Part shown: positions 31,725-39,799 of the stretch, piece by piece
Layout: the number at the start of each line of letters is the position of its first letter
Numbering within the stretch: position 1 is the stretch's first letter
Assembly (NCBI GenBank): GCA_009377395.1
Contig: WHUB01000002.1
Location: 47,231 to 111,230, forward strand
Source: Actinophytocola sp.
Lineage (GTDB): Bacteria; Actinomycetota; Actinomycetes; Mycobacteriales; Pseudonocardiaceae
DNA: 64,000 bases
Reading direction: 5' to 3'
Position numbers and translations under genes: made by a program
Notes under the pieces: model-generated
What the model was told of the DNA's origin: nothing
What the model saw: the letters and a program-made list of their open reading frames with translations, nothing else
Database searches by the model: none

Positions 31725-33086
31725 TCAGCGCACCCCGCCCCGGGCAGGACGCATCCTCGGCCGCGTCGCCCGGTTCCGCTCGGCGCGGTTCTGCTGCTGC
31801 GGCGGCAGCAGCGGCGAGCCCGAGCCGTCGGTGGTGTCCTTGGGCGGGGTGTATGTCGGCACGTCGGGGCGCGCGGCCGGGTGGAACTTCGGCACCCGCA
31901 ACGTCACCTTCATGCCCGCGCCCTTGGCGGTCTCGACGATCAGCGGGTAGTCGGGGCCGAACAGCTGCCGCATCCGGTGGTTGATGTTGCCGAGCCCGAC
32001 GTGCGCGCCGGTGTGGTGCGAGTCGCGCAGCTCCTCGAGCCGGGCCGGGTCCATGCCGACGCCGTCGTCCTCGACGCTGATCATCGCCTCGTTGCCCGCG
32101 TCCTCCGCGATGACGGTGACGGTGCCGCCACCCGGCTTGCTCGCCAGGCCGTGCTTGACGGCGTTCTCCACCAGCGGCTGCACGATCAGGAACGGCACCA
32201 CGACCGAGAGCACCTCGGGTGCGATCTTGAGCCGCACGTTGAGCCTGCCGCCGAAGCGGGCGGTCTCGATCGTGAGGTAACGGTCGATGTTGCGCAGCTC
32301 CTCCGCGAGCGTGGTGAACATGCCGGAGCTGCGGAACGAGTAGCGGGTGAAGTCAGCGAACTCGAGCAGCAGCTCGTTGGCCTCCTCGGGGTCGGTCAGG
32401 ATCATCGAAGAGATGGTGTTGAGCGCGTTGTAGACGAAGTGCGGCGAGATCTGCGCCCGCAGCATCTTGATCTCGGCCTGGTGCAGCGCCCGCTTCGACT
32501 CCTCGAGGCTGGCCAGCTCGAACTGGGTGCGCACGAACTGCGCCACCGCGTCGGCCATGTGGATCAGTCGCTGTCCCCGGCTCTTGCCGACGACGATCAG
32601 CACCGCCTGGGTGGAGCCGTCGACGATCAGCGGCACGATGACGGCGGTGCGCATCCGGCACGCGCTGCCCCGCTCGCACGGCAGCTTCTCGTGCACGACG
32701 ATCTCGCGATGGTTGCCGTCCCGCGCCGCGGCGATGGCGTCGACGAAGTCGACGTAGTGATCGTTCGCCTCGCCGTCCCAGCTCTGCAGGATGCCGTGGG
32801 CGTCGGTGATGCCGATCGCGACGCAGCCGAGCAGGTCGAGCAGGTTTCGGGTGATCCGGTCGGCCGCCTCCTGGTCGAGGCCCTCCCGCAGATCGGGCGC
32901 GGCCAGCGAGAGCTGATGCACCGCGTGCAGCACGGCGTCCTCCGTGGCCTTGCCTGGCCGGCGCGACCGTGCGAAGACCCACACCGTGACGATGACGGCC
33001 AGCACAGCCACACCCCACGGAAGAAGCTGTGACAGCGGCGTGTCGAGCACGCCCTCAATGCTCGGTGAGTAACGCTCCGTTGACAA
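31725..33086 (-). CDS. LytS-type sensor histidine kinase
   Basis: The product (about 453 residues from TTG 33086; GTG 33050 is an alternative) has one N-terminal membrane helix (LLPWGVAVLAVIVTVWVFARS), a GAF-like domain with Cys pairs (LPCERGSACRMRTAVIVPLIVDG), a His_kinase dimer motif ALHQAEIKMLRAQISPHFVYNALNTISSMI with the phospho-accepting His, and a HATPase with LVENAVKHGL and VEDDGVGM. The GAF region may sense a ligand or redox state through its cysteines. A Pro/Arg-rich tail of about 60 residues follows the catalytic domain. It should phosphorylate the LytTR protein of the same cluster. Confidence 0.9.
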   Translation of the reverse strand: MSTERYSPSIEGVLDTPLSQLLPWGVAVLAVIVTVWVFARSRRPGKATEDAVLHAVHQLSLAAPDLREGLDQEAADRITRNLLDLLGCVAIGITDAHGILQSWDGEANDHYVDFVDAIAAARDGNHREIVVHEKLPCERGSACRMRTAVIVPLIVDGSTQAVLIVVGKSRGQRLIHMADAVAQFVRTQFELASLEESKRALHQAEIKMLRAQISPHFVYNALNTISSMILTDPEEANELLLEFADFTRYSFRSSGMFTTLAEELRNIDRYLTIETARFGGRLNVRLKIAPEVLSVVVPFLIVQPLVENAVKHGLASKPGGGTVTVIAEDAGNEAMISVEDDGVGMDPARLEELRDSHHTGAHVGLGNINHRMRQLFGPDYPLIVETAKGAGMKVTLRVPKFHPAARPDVPTYTPPKDTTDGSGSPLLPPQQQNRAERNRATRPRMRPARGGVR

Positions 33087-33193
33087 GGCTTCTGCTGAGT
33101 GTTGCCTGACGCTTTCGGTGCATGGCCTGGGCTGAATGGGCCAGCCGCTACGCCCGGTGAGGTGAATGACCCCTCAAATCGACATACAGAGGG

Positions 33194-34045
33194 TTACCTG
33201 AGCAGTCGATCCATCCGGCGATCCGACAGCGGCTTGCCCTTGGTCTGACAGGTCGGGCAGTACTGGAACGACTTGTCGGCGAACGACACCTCCCGCACGG
33301 TGTCGCCGCAGACCGGGCACGGCAGCCCGGTGCGGGCGTGCACCCGCAATCCGGAGCGCTTCTCGCCCTTGAGCCTGGCAGCCTCCTGTCCGACCGAGCG
33401 CCGCACGGCGTCGGCGAGGATCTGCTGCATCGCCTCGGCGAGCCGGTCGAGCGACTCGGCGTCGAGCTTGTTCGCCGTGGCATACGGCGAAAGTCTGGCC
33501 AGATGCAGGATCTCGTCGGAGTAGGCGTTGCCGATGCCCGCGAGCAGTGACTGGTCCGTTAGGGCGGTCTTGAGGCGTGAGGTGCTGCCGCCGAGGACCG
33601 CGGCGAGGTCATCGCGGCCGAGCGAGAGGGCGTCCGGCCCGAGCCGCGCGATGCTGGTGACGGCGGCTGGATCGGCGACGACCCACACCGCGAGGCCCTT
33701 CTTGGTGCCTGCCTCGGTGAGGTCGAAGCCCGGGCCGCCGAGGTGCACCCGCAGCGCGATCGGTCCTCTGCCCTGGCGCGGCGGGGCCTGCGACAGCGAG
33801 TCCGACCAGCGCAGCCAGCCTGCTCGCGCCAGGTGCGTCACCAGGTGCAGCTCGCCCGCCACCAGGTCGAGGTGCTTGCCGTGCCTGCCGACATCGGTGA
33901 CAGTGCGGCCGACGAGGTCGGTCACCGGCGGGTCGAACGTCTTGAGCACCGCGAGCGACGCGACGTCGACCCGGGTGATCTCGCGCCCGACGCCGTGCTC
34001 GCGCAGGTAGTGTGCGAGCGCTTCGACCTCGGGCAGCTCGGGCAT
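33194..34045 (-). CDS. Fpg/Nei-family DNA glycosylase
   Basis: The 283-residue base-excision repair enzyme starts MPELPEVEALAHYL, giving the catalytic Pro1-Glu2 after Met removal. It has the conserved Lys loop DVGRHGKHLDL, the H2TH region (TDQSLLAGIGNAYSDEILHLARLSPY) and a C-terminal zinc finger CPVC...YCPTC. It removes oxidised bases and nicks by beta/delta-elimination. It is of the longer second Fpg type of actinobacteria rather than the classical MutM, since the zinc finger is followed by an extra basic tail (QTKGKPLSDRRMDRLLR). ATG 34045, with a membrane-protein gene five bases upstream. Confidence 0.92.
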   Translation of the reverse strand: MPELPEVEALAHYLREHGVGREITRVDVASLAVLKTFDPPVTDLVGRTVTDVGRHGKHLDLVAGELHLVTHLARAGWLRWSDSLSQAPPRQGRGPIALRVHLGGPGFDLTEAGTKKGLAVWVVADPAAVTSIARLGPDALSLGRDDLAAVLGGSTSRLKTALTDQSLLAGIGNAYSDEILHLARLSPYATANKLDAESLDRLAEAMQQILADAVRRSVGQEAARLKGEKRSGLRVHARTGLPCPVCGDTVREVSFADKSFQYCPTCQTKGKPLSDRRMDRLLR

Positions 34046-34050
34046 GGCCG

Positions 34051-34491
34051 CTACTCGACCGGGCGGAGCGGGCCCTCGAACTCAGGCAGCGAGTCCCGCT
34101 CGATCGACTGTCTGGCGCGCGTCATCTCGGTGCGGACCTTGATCATGCCGCGCACGGTGCCGACCCAGCGCTCGGACGGCGGGTCGCCCGACTCGTCGCC
34201 GTCGGTCTCGGCGACCACCTTCCACGGCCTGCGCAGCACCCACCGCAGCGGGAAGAACAGCGCGAACAGCAGCAGGGTCAGCAGCACCCAGCCGGGCACG
34301 ATCACGTCGGCGGGGCGCCAGGCGACGAGCACGATGACGAACACGACGATCACCGCGATCATCGCGGCGCCGGACACATACCCGCCCGCGACGTCGTGCT
34401 CGAAGTCGTCGGCCGTGGCTGGTGTGCGCCATTCCAGCTCGCTCCGAAGGGCCCATTGACGTCCGTCGGCGCCCCTCACCTGCCGATCCAT
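34051..34491 (-). CDS. Small membrane protein upstream of the DNA glycosylase
   Basis: The 146-residue protein has an N-terminal acidic/hydrophilic part, two hydrophobic helices (AAMIAVIVVFVIVLVAW and VIVPGWVLLTLLLFALFFPL) and a charged C-terminus (VVAETDGDESGDPPSERWVGTVRGMIKVRTEMTRARQSIE). ATG 34491 with GGGAG upstream. Its stop lies five bases before the glycosylase start, so the two are co-transcribed. I know the pattern only as a conserved actinobacterial membrane protein. Confidence 0.78.
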   Translation of the reverse strand: MDRQVRGADGRQWALRSELEWRTPATADDFEHDVAGGYVSGAAMIAVIVVFVIVLVAWRPADVIVPGWVLLTLLLFALFFPLRWVLRRPWKVVAETDGDESGDPPSERWVGTVRGMIKVRTEMTRARQSIERDSLPEFEGPLRPVE

Positions 34492-34585
34492 CTCAGCTCC
34501 CGTCGCGATTCGTCAGCAACCCTCATGGACACCCAACGTTACCGTGGGCGCACACGCCGAGGCGAGGGTCATCGCGGGATGTCGA

Positions 34586-36070
34586 TCATGGGCAGAAGTC
34601 GTACCAGTAGCGCTCGCGCGACTCGGTGCGGCCGTCGTCGTAGTGGTACTTGATCGACACGTGGCCCTGGCCGTCGTCATACGAGAACTCGTAGACCTCA
34701 CGCCGGTTTTCCGCCTCGTTGTAGGTGTCGCGGTACGTGTAGGTGCTGGCGCACAGTTCGTAGTCGGGCAGCGGCAAGCCGGAGAGAACGCTCGGCGCCT
34801 CGCTGCTCGTCGGCGTGGTGGTCCCGGCCCGCGCATAGGAGCCCGACCTGGCGGCGGGCTGGGTGCTGCTGGGCAGTGTCGTGAGCGGGGTGGCCGGCAC
34901 GGAATGGGTGGTCCGCTCCGGCAGCTGCGGCGACGCCGGCACCTGGCTTGGGAGAGCAGACTGCTGGCTCACCTGGTCGGCGCGCGGCTGCTTGGCGACG
35001 CCGGCGTTGGCGTGAGTGGGCGACTCGGCGTCCGGAGTGGGGGACACGGCGTCGCGAGCGTGGGACACGCTCGAACGCGGGAGCGCGTAGCCGTCGTCGG
35101 GGCCACCGCGTTCGAGGGAAGGCAGGTCGTCGTCGGTGGGTTCGGGCATGCCCTGCTGACCGACAAGGCCGGAGTAGTCGGTCGCCGCCTTGTTCATCGC
35201 GGGGCCGACCGAGAAGCCGAACACCCCGGCGGCGGCCGTCGAGGCGACCGCGACGGCCACCTTCACCTTGGTGCCGGTGAAGACCGACTTGAACGCGCCG
35301 GAGAGGCCCGCCCCCGAACCGGCCGCCGCGGCGGCGATGGCGATCCCGCCGGCGTTGTCTCGCAGCGAGAAGCAGACGTCGCGCAGCTCGTCGTGGGTGG
35401 CGGTGCAGCGTGAGCAGTCGCCGAGGTGCGCGCTGATCCGATCCGCCTCGACCCCGGTGACGCTGCCGGCGGTGTACGCGCCGAGCTTCTCGACCACCGA
35501 CCGGCAGCCGCTCTCGCTCTTGCCGGTGGCAAGGTGGGCCTGGAGGTAGGCGGCGCGCAGGCCGAGACGGGCGCGGCGAGCGAGCGCGGCGGTGGCGTTC
35601 GGGCTCAGGCCGATCTGCGGGGCGACGACGGCGGGCTTGGCGCCTTCCACCTCGGTCTGCCACAGCACGGTGCGCCAGCGTTCAGGCAGGCTGGTGAACG
35701 CCTTGACGATCAAGGAGTGCTCGGCGGCGCGGGCGGGATGCGCGTCGATGACGCCCGCGCGGCTGGTCAGCTCGTCGTCGCTGACGGGGACGTCCTGGGC
35801 CGCGCCCTTCCACTCCCATGACACCCGGCGAGCGACCGTGAGCAGGTACGCGCGCACGTTGTCCTTCGGGCCGTTGCCCCGCTTGACGGCGCGCAGCACG
35901 CGGAAGAAGGTCTCCGCCGTGATGTCCTCGGCCTCGGCGCGGTCCTTCGCCAGTCCGCGCGCGAGCCTGCGCACGGCCGGGGCGTGCTGCTCGAACAGCT
36001 CACTGAAGGCAGCGTCCTGTCCCTCGCGCAGTCGGCGGAGCAGCGCTGGCTCGTCGATCGCCTGCGTCAT
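34586..36070 (-). CDS. ECF sigma factor fused to a zinc anti-sigma-like domain, membrane helix and exported tail
   Basis: One 494-residue chain combines a sigma factor (region 2, AAFSELFEQHAPAVRRLARGLAKDRAEAEDITAETFFRV; region 4, LPERWRTVLWQTEVEGAKPAVVAPQIGLSPNATAALARRARLGL) with a zinc-binding anti-sigma motif H215-x3-C219-x2-C222 (HLGDCSRC). A hydrophobic segment at about 268-290 follows (VAVAVASTAAAGVFGFSV), then a Ser/Thr/Pro-rich linker and a C-terminal Tyr/Asp-rich domain with two Cys (CASTYTYRDTYNEAE to DFCP). It would be a membrane-tethered sigma factor released by proteolysis; that is inferred. ATG 36070 has GGAGG 11 bases upstream; the track start at 36244 runs through the structured leader. 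Confidence 0.87.
   Translation of the reverse strand: MTQAIDEPALLRRLREGQDAAFSELFEQHAPAVRRLARGLAKDRAEAEDITAETFFRVLRAVKRGNGPKDNVRAYLLTVARRVSWEWKGAAQDVPVSDDELTSRAGVIDAHPARAAEHSLIVKAFTSLPERWRTVLWQTEVEGAKPAVVAPQIGLSPNATAALARRARLGLRAAYLQAHLATGKSESGCRSVVEKLGAYTAGSVTGVEADRISAHLGDCSRCTATHDELRDVCFSLRDNAGGIAIAAAAAGSGAGLSGAFKSVFTGTKVKVAVAVASTAAAGVFGFSVGPAMNKAATDYSGLVGQQGMPEPTDDDLPSLERGGPDDGYALPRSSVSHARDAVSPTPDAESPTHANAGVAKQPRADQVSQQSALPSQVPASPQLPERTTHSVPATPLTTLPSSTQPAARSGSYARAGTTTPTSSEAPSVLSGLPLPDYELCASTYTYRDTYNEAENRREVYEFSYDDGQGHVSIKYHYDDGRTESRERYWYDFCP
35009..35085. repeat. GTGGGACACG-type repeat inside the sigma/anti-sigma fusion gene
   Basis: Three units of about 21-24 bases (GCGTGAGTGGGCGACTCGGCGTC, GGAGTGGGGGACACGGCGTC, GCGAGCGTGGGACACGCTCG in part) match the intergenic repeat at 14446-14515. 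Here they are translated on the minus strand as SSVSHARDAVSPTPDAESPTH within the low-complexity linker, keeping frame. This suggests the linker grew by repeat insertion. Confidence 0.55.
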
Positions 36071-36089
36071 CCGGCCAGGTACCTCCTCG

Positions 36090-36153
36090 CCGATCGTCGA
36101 TCGGCCGCCACCATCGGTGGTTACCCTATGGAGTGGCGGAGCCCGTCCGCCAC
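36090..36153. promoter_or_regulatory. Structured leader of the sigma/anti-sigma fusion gene
   Basis: Three perfect inverted repeats lie in 64 bases upstream of the ATG: CCGATCG-T-CGATCGG (36090-36104), CCACC-ATC-GGTGG (36108-36120) and GTGGCGGA-GCCCG-TCCGCCAC (36133-36153). They could be operators for autoregulation or an mRNA structure. A clear -10/-35 for the minus strand was not found. Confidence 0.4.
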
Positions 36154-36347
36154 GCATAGTGTGACGAAAATGCCGACTGAGCGTGACGCTTTTACGCCAC
36201 AGGCAAAGTTGTGCCACCCACCATCGAGGTAAGTCAATGCACACTCCGTAATTTCGTCGGGAGTGTCCGAAACTCGTCGCGGCCCCCTGTGCCGAGAGCG
36301 GCGGCGGGTGTATAGACTGGTCCTCACGCCGAAATCACGGCGTAAAT

Positions 36348-36420
36348 GCGGACGTAGCGCAGCTGGTAGCGCATCACCTTGCCAAGGTGAGGGTCGCGGG
36401 TTCGAGTCCCGTCGTCCGCT
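36348..36420 (+). tRNA. tRNA-Gly (GCC)
   Basis: A complete 73-base cloverleaf is readable. The acceptor stem GCGGACG pairs with CGTCCGC, the anticodon stem CACCT/AGGTG frames the loop TTGCCAA with anticodon GCC (36381-36383), and the T arm is GCGGG-TTCGAGT-CCCGT. CCA is not encoded. A TAGACT hexamer about 30 bases upstream and a small hairpin ACGCCG-AAATCA-CGGCGT (36326-36343) precede it. The discriminator base is shared with the stop codon of the convergent broken hepT gene. Confidence 0.95.
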
Positions 36421-36664
36421 CAGTCCAGCACCGCCCGCGCGGCGGTGATCTCCTCGGCGAGCACCCGGTGCAGTTCAGGCGCGTGCTCATCGACGGCGGC
36501 CCAGACGACGTCGTCATCGACGGTCCAGTATGCGTGCGCGATCCGATTGCGCATCCCTCTGATCAGCGGCCACTCGACGGCCGGATGGGCAGCAAGCCAC
36601 GGTTCGCCGAGTCGTTCAGGGTCGCGTCGACGTAGAGCAGATGCTCCGCCGTCCGCTCGTCCAT
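36420..36664 (-). pseudogene. hepT: Broken HepT (HEPN, DUF86) toxin gene
   Basis: The ATG at 36664 begins MDERTAEHLLYVDATLND, a HepT-like first helix, but this frame stops after 33 codons. In another frame the conserved end of a HEPN toxin follows: ERLGEPWLAAHPAVEW, the catalytic R-x4-H in GMRNRIAHAYW and VDDDVVWAAVDEHAPELH, ending at TGA 36422-36420. The second frame has no start before the active site. Total length is about 81 codons against about 110 for intact HepT, so a segment around helix 2 was deleted with a frameshift. The gene lies directly behind an intact mntA, with one base between. Confidence 0.85.
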
Positions 36665-36665
36665 C

Positions 36666-37205
36666 TCAGGCTGCGATGTCGAGTTGGCGCCGGTGGCGGT
36701 CGACTCGCTGACGGAACAGCTCGTTGGATTCCAGCTCCTTGGTCGTGACCACGTCGACCGAGCAACCGAGCAGGTCGGCCAGCTCCTCGTCCAGACCGAC
36801 GTAGTCGGCGAACGACGCGTCAGGGGTCAGCTCGATCAACAGGTCGAGATCGGAGTCCGGGCGGTCGTCGCCACGAGCGACCGAACCGAAGATCCAGGCG
36901 TGGTCGATCGGATAGCGACCAAGAAGGTGTGCGACTTCGCTGTGGTATCGCTCGAGCAGCTCCGAAGGCCGGATCGCGTTCACCAGCGTCGGTTCGAACT
37001 GGAAGCCCGCGCCACGCAGCAACCGTTCGAGCATGGCGACGGACGGCTGCCGGGCGCCGGACTCGACGTTCGACACGGTGGACTGCGGCACGCCCGCGAC
37101 CTGCGCGAGTTCGCGCTGAGACATCCCGCGACGCAGTCGAGCCTCGCGGACAAGCTCGGCCGCAGTCGAGCTCGAGCTCGATGTCTCGTCACGGGTGCCA
37201 GTCAC
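36666..37205 (-). CDS. mntA: MntA-type nucleotidyltransferase antitoxin with N-terminal XRE domain
   Basis: The 179-residue protein joins an XRE helix-turn-helix (LVREARLRRGMSQRELAQVAGVPQSTVSNVESGARQPSV) to a minimal nucleotidyltransferase domain with the GSVARG...DSDLDLLIEL motif (G107-S108, Asp119, Asp121). In HepT-MntA systems the antitoxin AMPylates a tyrosine of the HEPN toxin. Start is GTG 37205. A perfect 26-base palindrome lies five bases upstream, the likely site for autorepression through the XRE domain. The partner toxin gene is broken, so the protein may survive as a regulator only. Confidence 0.9.
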   Translation of the reverse strand: MTGTRDETSSSSSTAAELVREARLRRGMSQRELAQVAGVPQSTVSNVESGARQPSVAMLERLLRGAGFQFEPTLVNAIRPSELLERYHSEVAHLLGRYPIDHAWIFGSVARGDDRPDSDLDLLIELTPDASFADYVGLDEELADLLGCSVDVVTTKELESNELFRQRVDRHRRQLDIAA

Positions 37206-37209
37206 ACCG

Positions 37210-37235
37210 CCTTGATAGCGGATCCGCTATCAAGG
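37210..37235. promoter_or_regulatory. Perfect 26-bp palindromic operator upstream of mntA
   Basis: The 13-base half-site CCTTGATAGCGGA is followed immediately by its exact complement. It begins five bases from the mntA start codon and lies in the short gap to the msrA stop (37250). Its position suits repression by the XRE domain of MntA. The AT-containing inner part (TATCAAGG on the minus strand) may also hold the -10. Confidence 0.8.
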
Positions 37236-37249
37236 TGGGAGCATTTGAC

Positions 37250-37903
37250 CTAGCCCGTGCCGAGGCCGACTGGGCAGGAGACGCCGGTGCCCGCGATGCC
37301 GCAGTAGCCGTTGGGGACCTTGTGCAGATACTGCTGGTGGTAGTCCTCGGCGTAGTAGAACTCGCCCAGCGGCGCGACCTCGGTGGTGATCACGCCGTGC
37401 CCGGCCTGCCGCAACGCCGCGCCGAACGACTCCGCCGATGCCTCCGCCGCCGCGCGCTGCTCGTCGTCGGCGTAGTAGATCGCCGACCGGTACTGCGTGC
37501 CGACGTCGTTGCCCTGCCGCATCCCCTGCGTCGGGTCGTGGTTCTCCCAGAACACCTTCAACAGCTGCTCGTAGCTGACTCGCTCCGGGTCGTAGACGAC
37601 GAGCACCGCCTCGGTATGCCCGGTGCGGCCGGTGCAGACCTCCTCGTACGTGGGGTTCGGCGTGTAGCCGCCCGCGTAGCCGACCGCCGTCGAGTAGACG
37701 CCCGCCGTCCGCCAGAACAGCCGTTCCGCACCCCAGAAGCAGCCCATGCCGAAGACCGCCGTCCGCAGCCCCGCCGGGAACGGCGGCGTCAGCCGGGCGT
37801 CGGTGTTGACCGCGTGCCGCTCGGCGACAGTGATCGGTTCAGCTCGTCCTGGCAGTGCCTCGGGCTCGCTGACTTGCCTAGTCTTGTCACCGGAAAACCA
37901 CAT
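37250..37903 (-). CDS. msrA: Peptide-methionine (S)-S-oxide reductase
   Basis: The 217-residue enzyme repairs oxidised methionine (S-sulfoxide) using thioredoxin-type reductants. It has the catalytic loop [19 protein letters not shown], the conserved [24 protein letters not shown] and [23 protein letters not shown], and the C-terminal resolving Cys in [18 protein letters not shown] 40-residue N-terminal extension ([19 protein letters not shown]) is typical of actinobacterial MsrA. ATG 37903 chosen over 37948. It diverges from the lactate monooxygenase gene. Confidence 0.95.
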   Translation of the reverse strand: MWFSGDKTRQVSEPEALPGRAEPITVAERHAVNTDARLTPPFPAGLRTAVFGMGCFWGAERLFWRTAGVYSTAVGYAGGYTPNPTYEEVCTGRTGHTEAVLVVYDPERVSYEQLLKVFWENHDPTQGMRQGNDVGTQYRSAIYYADDEQRAAAEASAESFGAALRQAGHGVITTEVAPLGEFYYAEDYHQQYLHKVPNGYCGIAGTGVSCPVGLGTG

Positions 37904-37967
37904 GGTTCTACAGTGCCACGACAACCGGCCCGCATCCGAGCACGTCACGAAAAGGTAAGGGTGGACA

Positions 37968-39131
37968 GTGGGGAACTTCGGCGACTTCCAGGCGGCGATC
38001 TACGCCGAGGGCATGTTCGGCGGCACGCCGCCGAAGCTCACCACCGATCTCGCCCACCTCGAGGACCGAGCGGGGGAGAAACTCAGCGCCGAGGCGATGG
38101 GCTACATCGTGCCGAGCGCCGGATCGGGCGCCACCGCGCGGGTGAACCGGGACGCGTTCGACCGCTGGCGCATCGTGCCGCGCATGCTGCGCAACGGCCC
38201 CGACCGTGACCTCTCCTGCACCATCCTCGGCACCGCGATGCCCGCCCCGGTGCTGTTCGCCCCGGTCGGCGTGCAGACGCTGGCGCATGCCGAGGGCGAG
38301 CTGGCCACCGCACGAGCCGCCGCCGCGCTCGGACTCACCTACACCCACTCGACGCAGGCCAGCTACTCCATCGAGGCGGCTGCCGAGGCGAACGGTGACG
38401 CTTCGCGCTGGTTCCAGCTGTACTTCCCGAACGAACGCGAGCTGTGCGTCAGCTTCTTGGAACGCGCCAAGACCGCCGGGTACTCGACCGTCGTCGTCAC
38501 GCTGGACACCACGATGCTCGGCTGGCGGCCCGCCGACCTCGACCGGGGCTTCCTGCCGTTCCTCGCGAGCACCGGCATCGCGAACTACCTCACCGATCCG
38601 GTGTTCAAGGACTCGCTCGCCAAGCCGCCCGAGGATGACCCGGCGATGGCGGCGCTGCGGTTCGCGCAGGTCTTCCCCAACCCCGGCCTCAACTGGGACG
38701 ACATCACCTTCGTGCGGGAACACTGGGACGGCCCCGTCGTGCTCAAGGGCATCCTCTCGGCCGAGGACGCCAGGCTCGCCGCCGACAACGGCGTGGACGG
38801 CATCGTCGTGTCCAACCACGGCGGCAGGCAGGTCGATGGCGCCATCGCCGCGCTCGACGCGCTGCCCGGCATCGCCGACGTCGTCGGCGACCGGCTCACC
38901 GTGCTGTTCGACTCCGGCGTGCGCACCGGCGCCGACGTCGTCAAGGCGATCGCCCTCGGCGCGCAGGCGGTGCTGCTCGGCAGGCCATACCTGTACGGCC
39001 TAGCGCTGGCCGGCCAAGAGGGTGTCGAGCACGTGCTGCGCTGCCTGCTGGCCGAGCTGGACATCACGCTCACCGGCGCCGGGTACACCAGCCACCGGCA
39101 GCTGAGCAGGGAGTCGCTGGTCACGGCGTGA
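37968..39131 (+). CDS. FMN-dependent alpha-hydroxy-acid enzyme, lactate 2-monooxygenase type
   Basis: The 387-residue TIM-barrel flavoenzyme oxidises an L-2-hydroxy acid. Landmarks are [63 protein letters not shown] (the long loop found in lactate monooxygenase), [35 protein letters not shown] with catalytic His/Arg, and [28 protein letters not shown]. Lactate 2-monooxygenase turns lactate into acetate and CO2; related mycobacterial enzymes differ in substrate. GTG 37968; a weak AAGG site precedes it. No respiratory partner gene is adjacent. Confidence 0.88.
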   Translation: MGNFGDFQAAIYAEGMFGGTPPKLTTDLAHLEDRAGEKLSAEAMGYIVPSAGSGATARVNRDAFDRWRIVPRMLRNGPDRDLSCTILGTAMPAPVLFAPVGVQTLAHAEGELATARAAAALGLTYTHSTQASYSIEAAAEANGDASRWFQLYFPNERELCVSFLERAKTAGYSTVVVTLDTTMLGWRPADLDRGFLPFLASTGIANYLTDPVFKDSLAKPPEDDPAMAALRFAQVFPNPGLNWDDITFVREHWDGPVVLKGILSAEDARLAADNGVDGIVVSNHGGRQVDGAIAALDALPGIADVVGDRLTVLFDSGVRTGADVVKAIALGAQAVLLGRPYLYGLALAGQEGVEHVLRCLLAELDITLTGAGYTSHRQLSRESLVTA

Positions 39132-39167
39132 TCGCGAGCGAAGCCGGATAAGCGTACGCTCACCGGC

Positions 39168-39791
39168 ATGGGAATCGCCGCACAGGAACGTCAGGCGCTG
39201 TGTGATCTGTTCACCGAGGTCGGCCCGGCGGCGCCGACGCTGTGTGGCGGCTGGCAGACCAAGGACCTCGCCGCGCACCTCGTCGTCCGGGAGCGCAGGC
39301 CGGAGGCGGCGGGCATCCTGCTCAAGCCACTCGCCGATCGGCTGGACCGGATACAGCAGGACTACGCCGCCAAGCCGTGGTCCGACCTGGTGCAGCAGGT
39401 CCGGTCCGGCCCGCCGTGGTACTGGCCCACCCGCATCGGCACGCTTGACGAGCTGACCAACACCGCCGAGTTCTTCATCCACCACGAGGACGTCCGGCGC
39501 GCGAAGCCCGGCTGGGAGCCACGCGAGCCGGACAAGCGCCGCGACGCCGCGCTGTGGCAGATCGTGTCGCGGATGGGCAAGCTGCTGCTGCGGTCGAGCC
39601 CGGTCGGGATCCAGCTACGCACGCCGTCCGGCAGGCAGACGACGGCCAAGCACGCGGCGAACCCGGTGACGGTCATCGGCGAGTCGGGCGAGCTGCTGCT
39701 CTACGCCTACGGCCGCGACGAGACCCGGCTGGACTTCGACGGCGACCCGACCGCCGTCGACACCGTGCAGAGCATCAGCCGGGGCCTGTAG
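39168..39791 (+). CDS. TIGR03085-family (DinB-like) metal-binding protein
   Basis: The 207-residue protein has the mycothiol-dependent isomerase/DinB-like four-helix start (AAQERQALCDLFTEVGPAAPTLCGGWQTKDLAAHLVVRERRPEAA) with metal-binding His residues (AAHLVVRE, FFIHHEDVRRA). It matches TIGR03085, a conserved actinobacterial family. The activity is unknown; related proteins use mycothiol. ATG 39168 lies seven bases behind TACGCT, part of the palindrome AGCGTACGCT (39151-39160), so the message is probably leaderless. It is followed by a DoxX-like gene eight bases downstream. Confidence 0.85.
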   Translation: MGIAAQERQALCDLFTEVGPAAPTLCGGWQTKDLAAHLVVRERRPEAAGILLKPLADRLDRIQQDYAAKPWSDLVQQVRSGPPWYWPTRIGTLDELTNTAEFFIHHEDVRRAKPGWEPREPDKRRDAALWQIVSRMGKLLLRSSPVGIQLRTPSGRQTTAKHAANPVTVIGESGELLLYAYGRDETRLDFDGDPTAVDTVQSISRGL

Positions 39792-39799
39792 GAGAGCCG

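Noticed and set aside
36348-37260. Integrated mobile element at tRNA-Gly
   Set aside because: A toxin-antitoxin locus abuts the tRNA, but I find no integrase, no second copy of the tRNA 3' end and no other mobile genes.
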